This document shows positions 40,193 to 48,420 of a stretch of 64,000 bases of DNA, piece by piece (position 1 is the stretch's first letter; each line of letters starts with the position of its first letter). Below the pieces are notes generated by a model. The model searched no databases and was not told the origin of the DNA. It was given only the letters and a program-made list of their open reading frames with translations. Source of the DNA: Citricoccus muralis (GTDB lineage Bacteria; Actinomycetota; Actinomycetes; Actinomycetales; Micrococcaceae); contig NZ_CP121252.1 in the NCBI RefSeq assembly GCF_029637705.1, positions 2,170,001 through 2,234,000 on the forward strand, given 5' to 3'. Position numbers and translations under genes: made by a program.

Positions 40193-40990
40193 ATGGAACG
40201 CACCACCGGCACCACCACCTGGGTCGATCTCGGCACCCTCGACTTCGCCGCCGCCCAGCGGTTCTACACCGAATTGTTCGGCTGGAGTTTCGAGGACATG
40301 GGCGAGGACTTCGGCCACTACCACCTCATCCGCAACCAGGGCGGCCTCGTGGGCGGCATCATGGACATCTCCGGAATGACCTGTCCCGACGGCGAACCGC
40401 TGGCGTCCGAATGGGGAGTCTTCCTCGCGGTGGATGACGCCGAGGCCCGCGCCGCCACCGCCGAGGCTCACGGCGCCCAGCTGGTCATGCCGATCCAGGA
40501 CATCGGGGCCTCGGGACGCACCGCGACCCTGCTCGATCCGACCGGCGCGCTGATCAGCATCTGGCAGCCCGGAGAGCTTCAAGGCTACGACTTCACTATG
40601 GCCACCGGATCCCCCGTCTGGTTCGAGCTGATGACCCACCACTTCGACCAAGCCAGCAACTTCTACACGCAGGTCTTCGACGCCAACCTGGTGAGCATGT
40701 CCGAGTCCATGGACGACAACGATTTCCGCTACGTCACCAACGGCCCCGAAAACGAAGCTTCCTGGGGTTTGGGCGATGCCACCGGGGTGATGCCCGAGGA
40801 GGCCGCCGGCTGGCGCATCTATCTGGCGGTGGACTCTTGCGACGCGGCCGCCCAGCAGGTCCAGGAGCTCGGCGGCCGCCTGCTAGATGGCCCCGTCGAC
40901 TCCCCGTTCGGCCGCATCGCCACGGTGTCCGATCCCACGGGCGCCACCTTCCAGATCTGTGCGATGTCCGAGGCGGTCCCAGAGGGCTGA
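40193..40990 (+). CDS. VOC-family protein with two glyoxalase-like domains
   Basis: 265 residues with tandem vicinal-oxygen-chelate domains. Domain 1: TWVDLGTLDFAAAQRFYTELFGWSFEDM (about 9-36), ending ATLLDPTGALISIWQPGE. Domain 2: VWFELMTHHFDQASNFYTQVF (about 142-162), ending ATVSDPTGATFQICAMSE. Resembles the CFP-30B-like and hydroxylase-like VOC proteins common in actinobacteria. AAGGAG sits 8 nt before the ATG. Likely an enzyme or antibiotic-binding protein; the substrate is unknown. The upstream AraC gene is its probable regulator. Confidence 0.9.
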   Translation: MERTTGTTTWVDLGTLDFAAAQRFYTELFGWSFEDMGEDFGHYHLIRNQGGLVGGIMDISGMTCPDGEPLASEWGVFLAVDDAEARAATAEAHGAQLVMPIQDIGASGRTATLLDPTGALISIWQPGELQGYDFTMATGSPVWFELMTHHFDQASNFYTQVFDANLVSMSESMDDNDFRYVTNGPENEASWGLGDATGVMPEEAAGWRIYLAVDSCDAAAQQVQELGGRLLDGPVDSPFGRIATVSDPTGATFQICAMSEAVPEG

Positions 40991-40998
40991 CCGAGCGA

Positions 40999-42762
40999 TC
41001 ACAGCACCCGCTTGAACCCGAGGTGGCTGTCCTCGTAGCCGAGTCGACGATAGAAGACATGCGCCCGCGAGCGCACCCGATCGGTGGCCACCTGGGCCAG
41101 CACGGCGCCGCGGGTCTTTCCATAGCGGTGGGCCCATTCGATCAGTGCGGTGCCCAGCCCCTGCGAGCGCTCGTCGCGGGCCACGCGCAGCCCCTCGATC
41201 TGCAACCGGGTGGATCCGTTGCGCGTCAGCCCCGGGATGATGGTCAGCTGCATGGCGGCGACGACGCGGGCGTGCTCGTCCCGGACCACCGTGAGGTGAT
41301 GCGCCACATCCCGGGACAGCGCGTCAAAGACCTGCTCGTAGCGTTCCAGGTCTTCGCTCTCGCGCGCCGCTCCCAGTTCATCGTCGGCCAGCAGCGCCAC
41401 GACGTCGGCAACCTCGCTGCGGCGGGCCCGCCGCACCCGATAGCGGCGGGACCCGACCCGCAGCAGACCGCTGACCGATGCGTCGGCACGGGCACGCACG
41501 GTGCGCACCAGGGCGTCCAGCCAGCCGCCCACATGGAGGCGAGCCTCGTCCGTGTCCGGATACCGACAGCGCAGGTGCAGCCCGGAGCCATCGAGGATGA
41601 ACCACAGCATCACCCCGTCGGAGCGGATGGAGGCGCCCACATACTGGGCGTCCAACCCCTCCGAATCGACGCGGACGGGCAGCCGGCGCAGGTCGAGCCA
41701 GGACACCGCGAACATGCCCGGGGCTTCGGGCATCCCGCCCCAGGGCTCCATCACCTCGGCCAGCGGCCAAGACCCCAGCTGAACGGCTTCCCGGACGGCC
41801 GCCGCGCACGCACGCGGGTCGGGATCGGCAGATTCCAGCACCGAGTTGGCGATGAACCATCCCACCGAGTCATGCCATGTGGAGTCGTAACGGCTGTGCA
41901 CCGGAAACACAGCCCGCAGCGGCTGGCCCACCAGCTCGCGCGTCACCTCGGTCATGGCCGAGACGATCTCCGACAGCGTGGAGACCCCGTCTTCATGTGC
42001 TTGCTGGGCCAAGGCGGCGCTGTCGTCGACACCCAGGACATCGCGCACCTCGACCCGCTGGGCCTGCGGCACCGGATCGCCGAGGGGCAGCGGAAAACGC
42101 GGCATGCTGCCTCCGCTCGCCTCGATGGTCTCGGCCCAGCGGCGGTGCACCTGGTGTGGCGCCTTGGGGCGCTCCGCCAGCGAACGCGTGTGTTCGACGA
42201 ACGCCGGCACGCCGACGGATGCCAGCTCCGCCGCCTCCTGCCCCGGGTCCAGGGCGCGCAGCAGATCGCGCAGGATCACCAGCATCGACCACATGTCCAC
42301 GTGAGCGTGGTCCGAGCCGATGATCACCGTGGGCCGCAGTGCCGTCTCCAGCAAGCAGAGCCGATGCGACGGCGTCGAGAATGGCGTGCAGTGGCGGTCG
42401 AGTACGTCTCGAACCGTGTCATTGACCTCCTGGCCGGTGCCCACCGGATGCTCCGTCCACTGTCCCGGCTCCACGTCGAGCTCGTGGAGATGCAGCCCGT
42501 CGTCGTCCTGAACAAAGGCGGTGCGCAGCGTGCCGTGCCGGGCGATGACCGCCAACCACGCCTCAGCCAGTCGCTCGCGGTCGACCGGCTCGGGCAGGGT
42601 GAAGCAGATGGCCATCCAGGAACCGGGTCGATCCCCCGCGGAGACGTGACGATGCTGGTCGAAGGAGATCGGCAGCCGCACGTCGGTCCGGCGGACCCGG
42701 ACGTCGTAGCCCAGCAGCCGTCCGAAGGGCAACCGCAGATGAGCGACGTTCGAGAGCCTCAT
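40999..42762 (-). CDS. Condensation-like acyltransferase domain fused to GNAT acetyltransferase
   Basis: 587 residues with two acyl-transfer modules. Residues 1-430 resemble the NRPS condensation/PapA/wax-ester-synthase fold: LPISFDQHRHVSAGD, RERLAEAWLAVIARHGTLRTAFV, then the active-site stretch DHAHVDMWSM (151-160). Compared with HHxxxDG, the second, catalytic His152 and Asp156 are kept, while the first His is Asp and the Gly is Met. VGWFIANSVLE matches a later core motif. Residues 435-587 are a GNAT domain with RDERSQGLGTALIEWAHRYG and VFYRRLGYEDSH. No carrier protein or NRPS gene is near. Function unknown; acylation of a small amine is one possibility. Confidence 0.75.
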   Translation of the reverse strand: MRLSNVAHLRLPFGRLLGYDVRVRRTDVRLPISFDQHRHVSAGDRPGSWMAICFTLPEPVDRERLAEAWLAVIARHGTLRTAFVQDDDGLHLHELDVEPGQWTEHPVGTGQEVNDTVRDVLDRHCTPFSTPSHRLCLLETALRPTVIIGSDHAHVDMWSMLVILRDLLRALDPGQEAAELASVGVPAFVEHTRSLAERPKAPHQVHRRWAETIEASGGSMPRFPLPLGDPVPQAQRVEVRDVLGVDDSAALAQQAHEDGVSTLSEIVSAMTEVTRELVGQPLRAVFPVHSRYDSTWHDSVGWFIANSVLESADPDPRACAAAVREAVQLGSWPLAEVMEPWGGMPEAPGMFAVSWLDLRRLPVRVDSEGLDAQYVGASIRSDGVMLWFILDGSGLHLRCRYPDTDEARLHVGGWLDALVRTVRARADASVSGLLRVGSRRYRVRRARRSEVADVVALLADDELGAARESEDLERYEQVFDALSRDVAHHLTVVRDEHARVVAAMQLTIIPGLTRNGSTRLQIEGLRVARDERSQGLGTALIEWAHRYGKTRGAVLAQVATDRVRSRAHVFYRRLGYEDSHLGFKRVL

Positions 42763-42807
42763 ACCGGCTTAGAATAACAGCAGCGACATCGACGATCGGG
42801 GGCGACC

Positions 42808-43593
42808 ATGCAGATGTTCTCGGTACCCGGAGCCCGCCTGGCCAGCGAGTACAGCGACGAGGGCGGCCCGGCCGTGGTTCAGCTCCATGGGCTCACCTCC
42901 AGCCGGACGCGCGACCGGGTTCTCGACCTCGACCTCGGCCGGGGCCTCAGCGGGACCCGGTTGCTGCGCTTCGATGCGCGCGGTCACGGAGAGTCCCACG
43001 GCCGTCCCGTGGCAGAGGACTATCAATGGACCCGGCTCGCCCAGGATCTGCTCGAGCTGCTCGAGCACCGCTTCCCCGGTGAGCCGGTCCACGGCGTGGG
43101 CCCCTCCATGGGATGTGCGACCCTGCTGCACGCAGCGGTGCTGGAACCGGATCGCTTCAGCGGATTCACCCTCGTGGTGCCGCCGACCGCGTGGGAGACC
43201 CGCAAGAGCAAAGCACACGACTACCACCGGGCCGCCGACCTGGTGGAGCGCCACGGCGTAGAAGCCCTGATCCGCGCCGAGCGCATGGCGCCGTCGCCTC
43301 CGGCCACCCAAGGGTCCCCGGAGACGGCTCCCGACGTCAAAGAGTCGCTGCTGCCCTCGGTGCTGCGCGGCGCCGCGCTGAGCGATCTGCCCTCGCACGA
43401 GCGGCTGGCCGCACTGGAGATACCGACGACGATCCTGGCCTGGGCCGACGACCCGGCGCACCCGGTCTCCACCGCCCATGAGCTGGCGCGGCTGTTGGAC
43501 TGCCGGGATCTGCGCATCGCCGCCACGCGTGACGAGGTGGCGCAGTGGCCGAGCGTGCTGTTCCAGGACGCCCATCAGCCGCGCCGACGCTGA
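42808..43593 (+). CDS. Alpha/beta hydrolase
   Basis: 261 residues with the alpha/beta-hydrolase core: VVQLHGLTSSRTRDRV (about 23-38), RLLRFDARGHGESHG (about 52-66) and nucleophile elbow GVGPSMGCATLLHAAV with Ser at about residue 101. The acid LAWADDPAHPVS is present. The terminal catalytic His is not in its usual GH context (RIAATRDEVAQWPS), so activity is not certain. Divergent from the condensation-GNAT fusion gene (45 bp gap) and followed by arfB. Confidence 0.82.
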   Translation: MQMFSVPGARLASEYSDEGGPAVVQLHGLTSSRTRDRVLDLDLGRGLSGTRLLRFDARGHGESHGRPVAEDYQWTRLAQDLLELLEHRFPGEPVHGVGPSMGCATLLHAAVLEPDRFSGFTLVVPPTAWETRKSKAHDYHRAADLVERHGVEALIRAERMAPSPPATQGSPETAPDVKESLLPSVLRGAALSDLPSHERLAALEIPTTILAWADDPAHPVSTAHELARLLDCRDLRIAATRDEVAQWPSVLFQDAHQPRRR

Positions 43594-43643
43594 CGCGCCG
43601 CTCACGCGGTGAACCAGACGAGAGACCACGACAGGAGGCGAGT

Positions 43644-44084
43644 GTGGACCATCTCAGGATCGTGCCGGGACCCGGCGCGCCGGGAGGCCTCACCATCCAG
43701 GCCTCGGAGCTGACCGAGCAGTTCTCCCGCTCCTCGGGTCCGGGCGGGCAGCACGTCAACACCACCGATTCCCGGGTGCAGCTCAGTCTCGATCTCGCCA
43801 CCACCACCGCCCTGTCCGAGTCCCAGCGCGAGCGGGCGCTGCGCGCGCTGGCTCCGCGACTGTCAGGCACCGTACTCACGGTCAGCGTCGAGGATCACCG
43901 ATCTCAGCAGCGCAACCGCGTCACCGCACGCGAGCGTCTCGCGGAGCTGCTGCGGGAAGCGCTGATCCCGCCGGTTCCGCGCCGTGCGACGAAGCCGACA
44001 CACGGCTCCCAGCGCCGACGTCTTGAACATAAAAAGCAGCGCTCCGAGATCAAACGGCAGCGCCGCCGGCCGCGCGACCAGTAA
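43644..44084 (+). CDS. arfB: Alternative ribosome-rescue factor ArfB (YaeJ-like peptidyl-tRNA hydrolase)
   Basis: 146-residue class-I release-factor-like protein that frees stalled non-stop ribosomes. The GGQ motif (SGPGGQHVNTTDSRVQLS, Gly34-Gly35-Gln36) hydrolyses peptidyl-tRNA, and the long basic tail (GSQRRRLEHKKQRSEIKRQRRRP) enters the empty mRNA channel; no stop-codon recognition domain is present. The GTG start at 43644 has AGGAGG 6 nt upstream, while the open frame further up has none. Its 3' end overlaps the degenerate membrane gene on the other strand. Confidence 0.94.
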   Translation: MDHLRIVPGPGAPGGLTIQASELTEQFSRSSGPGGQHVNTTDSRVQLSLDLATTTALSESQRERALRALAPRLSGTVLTVSVEDHRSQQRNRVTARERLAELLREALIPPVPRRATKPTHGSQRRRLEHKKQRSEIKRQRRRPRDQ

Positions 44085-44646
44085 GACGAGCACAGGGCTG
44101 CCATGACTGTTCGGCCCAGTCCGGCAGCTCCTGCTCGGCCAACTGCTGCCCCAGCTGTTCTTGAACCTCCACCGGAATTTCCATGCCGGTGGTCTCTTCG
44201 AGCTCGACGTACACTTCCGAGCCGACGAACTCGCCCAATTCCTCGGCCTCCGGGGTGGAATTCCCAACCAGCCCAGCACCGGGTACACGTTGTTCACCAG
44301 CGCGGTGAAAGGCACGAAGCTCAGGCAGAACGCCAGCACGGTGACGACGACGAAGATCGGCCGGTAGACGCTCGGCCGTACCACCGTCTCGATCTGCAGC
44401 AGCAGACCCACACTCATCAACATCAGGATCACGCCGAACAGTGCGCCGCCGATGAAGCCGCACCAACCGGCCAACTGCGGGCTTCAGTTGGATCCGCCGA
44501 TCAGCATGGCCATCGTAATACCACTGAACATGGCCGAACCGATGCAGAACTGGGCGACGGTGAGCGGAATGACCACCAGAGCGATCGCCGCGCCCACGAG
44601 TCCCCCCGAAATACGCCAGTGCGATCACGATGATTCTTTTAAGCAT
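44050..44646 (-). pseudogene. Degenerate small membrane protein gene
   Basis: From ATG 44646 (MLKRIIVIALAYFGG) the reading frame breaks at a run of six G (about 44604-44609). Removing one G restores LVGAAIALVVIPLTVAQF...ITMAMLIGGSN, which then meets an in-frame TGA and continues as SPQLAGWCGFIGGALFGVILMLM with further TM segments. A second frameshift near 44260 leads into an acidic tail (PEAEELGEFVGSEVYVELEE). Two frameshifts and one nonsense codon in about 600 bp indicate a decayed four-TM protein. Original function unknown. Confidence 0.75.
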
Positions 44647-44775
44647 CTCTCGTGGTTCTCTCCTCTGGGTGCTCATGGCGCGTCTCTTCTCCGCAATCAT
44701 TGCATGGCTGTGATCACATTCAGGCACCTCGCGCAGCCTTGCCAAGTCCACTAGATACACTTCATACTTAGGTAC

Positions 44776-45141
44776 ATGACAGATGATCAGCTGCAGTGGC
44801 CCAACTCGTGGATTCGAGCCGTCATGGGCACCGCGGTACTGGCCGCACTGGCGAATCAAGACCTGCACGGCTATGCCATCGGGGAGCACTTGAAGGCCCG
44901 CGGCCTGGGTCGGCCCAAGGGCGGATCGCTGTATCCCCTGCTGTCCGCACTGGAAGAGGACGGTGCGGTGGAGACAGAATGGACGCACAGCGAACGCGGC
45001 CCGGGACGTCGCATCTATCGCCTCACCGAGCCTGGTCGCTCCCGGCTCGCCCAGGAAGTGTCGTCATGGGAGAAGTTGGTCGTCACTCTGCGACCTGAAA
45101 CACCGTCCGCATCGTCCCCGTCGAAGGAGGAATCACGATGA
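44776..45141 (+). CDS. PadR-family transcriptional regulator
   Basis: 121-residue winged-helix regulator of the short PadR class. The core VLAALANQDLHGYAIGEHLKARGLGRPKGGSLYPLLSALEEDGAVETEW (about 22-70) is diagnostic, followed by the wing PGRRIYRLTEPGRSRL and a dimerisation helix. ATG at 44776 has almost no leader: a -10-like CATACT lies only about 10 nt upstream, so a leaderless transcript is possible. It overlaps the HAAS-type gene by 4 bp and probably represses that operon. Confidence 0.92.
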   Translation: MTDDQLQWPNSWIRAVMGTAVLAALANQDLHGYAIGEHLKARGLGRPKGGSLYPLLSALEEDGAVETEWTHSERGPGRRIYRLTEPGRSRLAQEVSSWEKLVVTLRPETPSASSPSKEESR

Positions 45142-46172
45142 GCAGCACGGCACAGACCATTCCCGCAGCCATCCAGCGCATCGAAGAAGCCCGGAACCAG
45201 CCCACCGACGGTACCTGGGCCTGGCACGCGGTGGGGTCGATGGTGATGGGGAACGTCGTCGAGCAACGCATTGTCGAGGCGCTCAACAAGACGGCCGATC
45301 AGCTGGCGGCGAGTCAAGAGTCACCGGAAGCTCTGTTTGGCTCTCCGCGGGCTTGGGATCGCGACCAACGTGCACGCTGGCGCGAGGAAGGATTGGACAT
45401 CACGGCGGCTTCCCGGACGACCGCACGCGACCTGGTGGTAGAAACCTTAGTGATCTCCAGCTTCTTCGCCGGCCTTTTCTTCCTTTACATGGTGATATCC
45501 GCTTCCTGGGGCGATCGTTTCACCCTGTCGCTGGCGCTGGCCCCGCTGTTATTGGCAGCGGCCTGCCGCGCGACGGAAGCGATCTTCACCACGCAGCGAC
45601 GGACCCGTTCACAACGTTGGGGCGCGCTGGCCGCTGTGGCGACGCTCGGGGTCAGCACCGCTGCGATTCTCGGGGTGTTCGGCCTGACCAACACCGTCGA
45701 TGTGGGCGTCAACGTGCTGCTGGGGTTGCTCGGCGTCGCCGTCATCAGCGTCGTTGCGGCCTGGGCCACCGCGAAAATCTGGCCGGAACCGCGGCAACGC
45801 TCCGCGCGTCCGGCACCATCGAACGAGAAAGAATGGCTCGAGGCCCTCGGGGCGGCCCTGCGGGCTCGAGGCGACATCACCGATGCGCGCGTCCGGGAAA
45901 TTGTGGCCGAGGCGCAATCACACGCGCACGAATCTGACCTGCGACTGCGCGAAGAATTCGGGGAGCCCGCCGGTTACGCCGATCGTTTCGCTCCCGCCCC
46001 GCAGGTACGACGTCGCCGCACGGCCTGGATGTACACCGCCGTGGCTGTGCTGATCGGCATCTACAACGTCATCGCGTTGATCGACGGCGCTGCCACCTGG
46101 TGGGGTGCCGCCTGGTTCGCGTTGGCGTGCCTCTTCGCGATCCTCGAATGGCGCAAGGTAACCCGTGGCTGA
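45138..46172 (+). CDS. HAAS-domain (DUF1700-like) multi-TM membrane protein
   Basis: 344 residues. An N-terminal soluble region (about 1-95) is followed by four TM segments (about 98-118, 128-145, 157-178 and 188-207). A soluble segment (about 220-285) matches the HAAS pattern (EKEWLEALGAALRARGDITDARVREIVAEAQSHAHES through EEFGEPAGYADRF), and two more TM segments lie at the C-terminus. HAAS proteins are regularly paired with PadR regulators, as here (ATGA overlap). Its stop overlaps the RES-domain gene by 8 bp, making a three-gene unit. Biochemical role unknown. Confidence 0.82.
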   Translation: MSSTAQTIPAAIQRIEEARNQPTDGTWAWHAVGSMVMGNVVEQRIVEALNKTADQLAASQESPEALFGSPRAWDRDQRARWREEGLDITAASRTTARDLVVETLVISSFFAGLFFLYMVISASWGDRFTLSLALAPLLLAAACRATEAIFTTQRRTRSQRWGALAAVATLGVSTAAILGVFGLTNTVDVGVNVLLGLLGVAVISVVAAWATAKIWPEPRQRSARPAPSNEKEWLEALGAALRARGDITDARVREIVAEAQSHAHESDLRLREEFGEPAGYADRFAPAPQVRRRRTAWMYTAVAVLIGIYNVIALIDGAATWWGAAWFALACLFAILEWRKVTRG

Positions 46173-46683
46173 GAACGGCTCCCCCTTCATCGACGTCGCC
46201 GGCACCTTCTACAAGGCCGTCGACGTCCAATACGCCCACGCAGTGTTGGATGGATCACACGCCGCAGGACGGTATTCGTCTCCGGATGAGCCCACCCTGT
46301 ATCTAAGTGCGTCGATCGAGGGCGTTGAGACCGCGATGATCAAGCACGCGGCCCGCGCCCCCAAACAATCCGCGTTACTAACGTTCACTGTGGAGGCCCA
46401 GCGTATTGTCGACCTGCGCGATGCCTCAGCCATGGCGCGCCTCGGCGTCGATCCGCAGGAGGCCTTCGGAGACTGGCAGGCCGCCGTGGCCTCGGGCCAG
46501 ATCCCGACGTCGTGGCGAGTGCGGCGTCGCCTAGAGGCCAGAGGAGCGCAGGGGCTAATCGACCCGTCCCGCAGACGCCCGGGTTTGTGGCATCTCACCC
46601 TGTTCGCGTGGAACCGAAAGGGCGCCCCCTCCGTGAAAGTCCACCCCGGAGAAAAGAGCGCAGGCGAAGAGCTGAGTCACTGA
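46165..46683 (+). CDS. RES-domain protein (possible NAD-degrading toxin)
   Basis: 172 residues from GTG 46165. RES-fold landmarks: an N-terminal FYKAVDVQYAHAVLDGS, GRYSSPDEPTLYLSASIEGVETAM (conserved Arg, Tyr-Leu-Ser and Glu, about 36-60), and WRVRRRLEARGAQGLIDPSRRRPGLWHLTLFAWN. RES toxins (ParT/Res) break down or transfer ADP-ribose from NAD+. The usual upstream Xre antitoxin is missing; the neighbours are PadR/HAAS genes. It may be an orphan or a non-toxic member. Confidence 0.78.
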   Translation: MAENGSPFIDVAGTFYKAVDVQYAHAVLDGSHAAGRYSSPDEPTLYLSASIEGVETAMIKHAARAPKQSALLTFTVEAQRIVDLRDASAMARLGVDPQEAFGDWQAAVASGQIPTSWRVRRRLEARGAQGLIDPSRRRPGLWHLTLFAWNRKGAPSVKVHPGEKSAGEELSH

Positions 46684-47036
46684 TCGGCGAACACACCGAG
46701 CCGGTTGCCGCTCGGATCGCTGAATTCGAACCGTCGCCCACCCGGGAAGTCATCCGGGCCCGCCAGGATCTCTCCTCCGGCGGCGCGCACGGCCTCGATG
46801 GTGGCGTCCAGATCACGGGAGTACAAGAGCACCAGTGGCCCGGAAACACTGGGCGGTGCACTCGGATTCAGTCCACCGATCTCGCCGTCGCCGTCCGCCG
46901 CGACAATCCCGGCGTAGGCCGGGCCGTAGTCGTTGAACGTCCACCCGAACGCTGAGGCGTAGAAGTCACGCGCGAGGGCAAGATCGGTCACGCCCAGTTC
47001 GATGTAGCTGATCGCGTGATGCGTGGGCAGTACCAT
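46677..47036 (-). CDS. Single-domain VOC (glyoxalase-like) protein
   Basis: 119 residues with one VOC domain: ISYIELGVTDLALARDFYASAFGWTFNDYG (about 9-38) and FEFSDPSGNRLGVFADQ at the end, with the DLDATIEAVRAAGGEIL helix between. AGG-rich GGAGGT lies 7 nt before the ATG. Convergent with the RES gene (7-bp overlap) and divergent from the macrolide-phosphotransferase homologue. Function unknown; such proteins can be antibiotic-binding or isomerases. Confidence 0.87.
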   Translation of the reverse strand: MVLPTHHAISYIELGVTDLALARDFYASAFGWTFNDYGPAYAGIVAADGDGEIGGLNPSAPPSVSGPLVLLYSRDLDATIEAVRAAGGEILAGPDDFPGGRRFEFSDPSGNRLGVFADQ

Positions 47037-47052
47037 GGTGGGACCTCCAGTC

Positions 47053-47071
47053 GGTGACGTGTACTGTCACC
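47053..47071. promoter_or_regulatory. Inverted repeat GGTGAC-N7-GTCACC between divergent genes
   Basis: Perfect 6-bp arms with a 7-bp spacer in the 101-bp region between the VOC gene (minus) and the macrolide-phosphotransferase homologue (plus). It lies in the 5' leader region of the VOC gene. Candidate operator; no adjacent regulator. Confidence 0.35.
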
Positions 47072-47137
47072 AGCCTACGAAGGACCAAAGCCAAATGACC
47101 ATGGCAGCCGCGCCACGCTCATGACAGACTAGGCGCC

Positions 47138-48046
47138 ATGGATTCCGCCGCAGACGCCACGGCCATCACCCGCCTCGCAGCCGAGCACAACCTCGACGTC
47201 GACCCCGAAACGATCACCGTCAATGAGCTCGGCCTCGATTTTCGTGTGGCGATCGTCGACGCCGTTGATGGTCAGCGCTGGGTGCTGCGTATCCCCCGCC
47301 GCGCCGAGGTGATGACTCGCGCCCAGGTCGAGGGGCGCGTGCTGCAGCGCATTGCACCCCGGCTCTCCGTGGATGTCCCCGACTGGCGCATCCACACCGA
47401 GACGCTGATCGCCTACCCGCTCTTGCCGGGCGAGCCCGGACTCACCCTCGAACCCGACGGCACCCCCGTGTGGCACTTCGACGAACATTCCCCCGTGTTC
47501 AGCGACAGCCTCGGCACCATGCTGGCTCAGTTGCACTCCCTGGACCCGGAGACGGTCGACGACACCGGCATCACCGCGCTGACTCCAGGTGAGCATCGGG
47601 AGTCCATCCGCGAAAACATCGCACGCGTCGCCGCAGAGTTCGCCATCGCCCCCAGCCTGCATGACCGGTGGCTGAGCTGGCTGGCGGACGACAGCTACTG
47701 GCCGGAACGCTCCGTCCTCACCCACGGCGAGATTTACCCGGCGCACCTGTTGCTCGACGGCGAAACCATCCTCGGGGTGTTGGACTGGACCACCGCGTCC
47801 ATCGGCGATCCCGCCCAGGATTTCGCTTTCCATCGCGCGAGTGTTTCCGACGCCGCCTTCGAGACGACCGTGAGCCGCTACGTCGCCGCCGGTGGTCACG
47901 TCGGGCCCCGCTTCGGCGACCACTGCACGGAAGTGTTCAGCCTCTCCCCCGTCACCTACGCCCTCTTCGCCCTGACGACCGAAGATCCGGAACATCGTGC
48001 CGCTGCGGCCGCCCAACTCCACCCCGAGGAAGGCACCCACCCATGA
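47138..48046 (+). CDS. Macrolide 2'-phosphotransferase homologue (APH family)
   Basis: 302-residue aminoglycoside-phosphotransferase-fold kinase closest by eye to Mph enzymes, which use GTP to phosphorylate the desosamine 2'-OH of macrolides. Similarities are the N-terminus ITRLAAEHNLDVDPETITVNELGLDFRVAIVD, WVLRIPRRAEV (about 48-58) and IAYPLLPGEPG (about 91-101). The catalytic loop is LTHGEIYPAH (194-203); kinases of this fold normally have HGD, so the base position is Glu198 here. The metal-binding Asp216 (GVLDWTTASIGDPAQDFA) is present. It overlaps the downstream fragment gene by 4 bp. Confidence 0.82.
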   Translation: MDSAADATAITRLAAEHNLDVDPETITVNELGLDFRVAIVDAVDGQRWVLRIPRRAEVMTRAQVEGRVLQRIAPRLSVDVPDWRIHTETLIAYPLLPGEPGLTLEPDGTPVWHFDEHSPVFSDSLGTMLAQLHSLDPETVDDTGITALTPGEHRESIRENIARVAAEFAIAPSLHDRWLSWLADDSYWPERSVLTHGEIYPAHLLLDGETILGVLDWTTASIGDPAQDFAFHRASVSDAAFETTVSRYVAAGGHVGPRFGDHCTEVFSLSPVTYALFALTTEDPEHRAAAAAQLHPEEGTHP

Positions 48047-48417
48047 CGCAGCCCCTTTTCGACGCCCGCGGCCTCGATGACGCTCTGTCCCACACCATCG
48101 CGGGACTGCCTGCCGCCAGTATCGACCACCTCGGCATGCACGCGGACAGGCTGCCCCAGCGGCTGCGCCTGGTCGAGCAGGGCATCAAGGTCGAAGCCAC
48201 CGGCTTCGGCCGCGTCGAGCTCGATCCGGTGGCCACCTTGCGCGCCATCATCGACGTCGACCCCACCGCCCTGATGGTCGGCGCCGACCTGCCCTCGACC
48301 CCAGCTCGGCGTCCCTTTCAGAACGACGACATCGACCTCATCGTGGACAGCCTCCCACCCGAGCAGGTATCCGCCGTACTCTGGGACAACGCCTCCGCGT
48401 TCTATCTGGGTAGTTAA
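48043..48417 (+). CDS. N-terminally truncated TIM-barrel metal-dependent hydrolase (amidohydrolase 2-like)
   Basis: 124 residues that match only the last part of an amidohydrolase_2-type barrel: IDHLGMHADRLPQRLRLVEQGIKVEATGFGRVELDPV, then ALMVGADLPSTPARRPFQNDD with the conserved Asp, and AVLWDNASAFYLG at the end. Full-length relatives have about 250-280 residues, and the metal-binding HxH N-terminal half is missing. ATGA overlap with the Mph-like gene suggests it is translated, but an independent enzyme is unlikely. It may be a remnant. Confidence 0.65.
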   Translation: MTQPLFDARGLDDALSHTIAGLPAASIDHLGMHADRLPQRLRLVEQGIKVEATGFGRVELDPVATLRAIIDVDPTALMVGADLPSTPARRPFQNDDIDLIVDSLPPEQVSAVLWDNASAFYLGS

Positions 48418-48420
48418 GCC

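Noticed and set aside
40837-42777. 646-codon plus-strand open frame antisense to the condensation-GNAT fusion
   Set aside because: Shadow frame; no domain resemblance, whereas the minus strand has two recognisable domains.
44482-44484. In-frame TGA in the degenerate membrane gene read as selenocysteine
   Set aside because: Frameshifts on both sides and no selenoprotein context point to decay.
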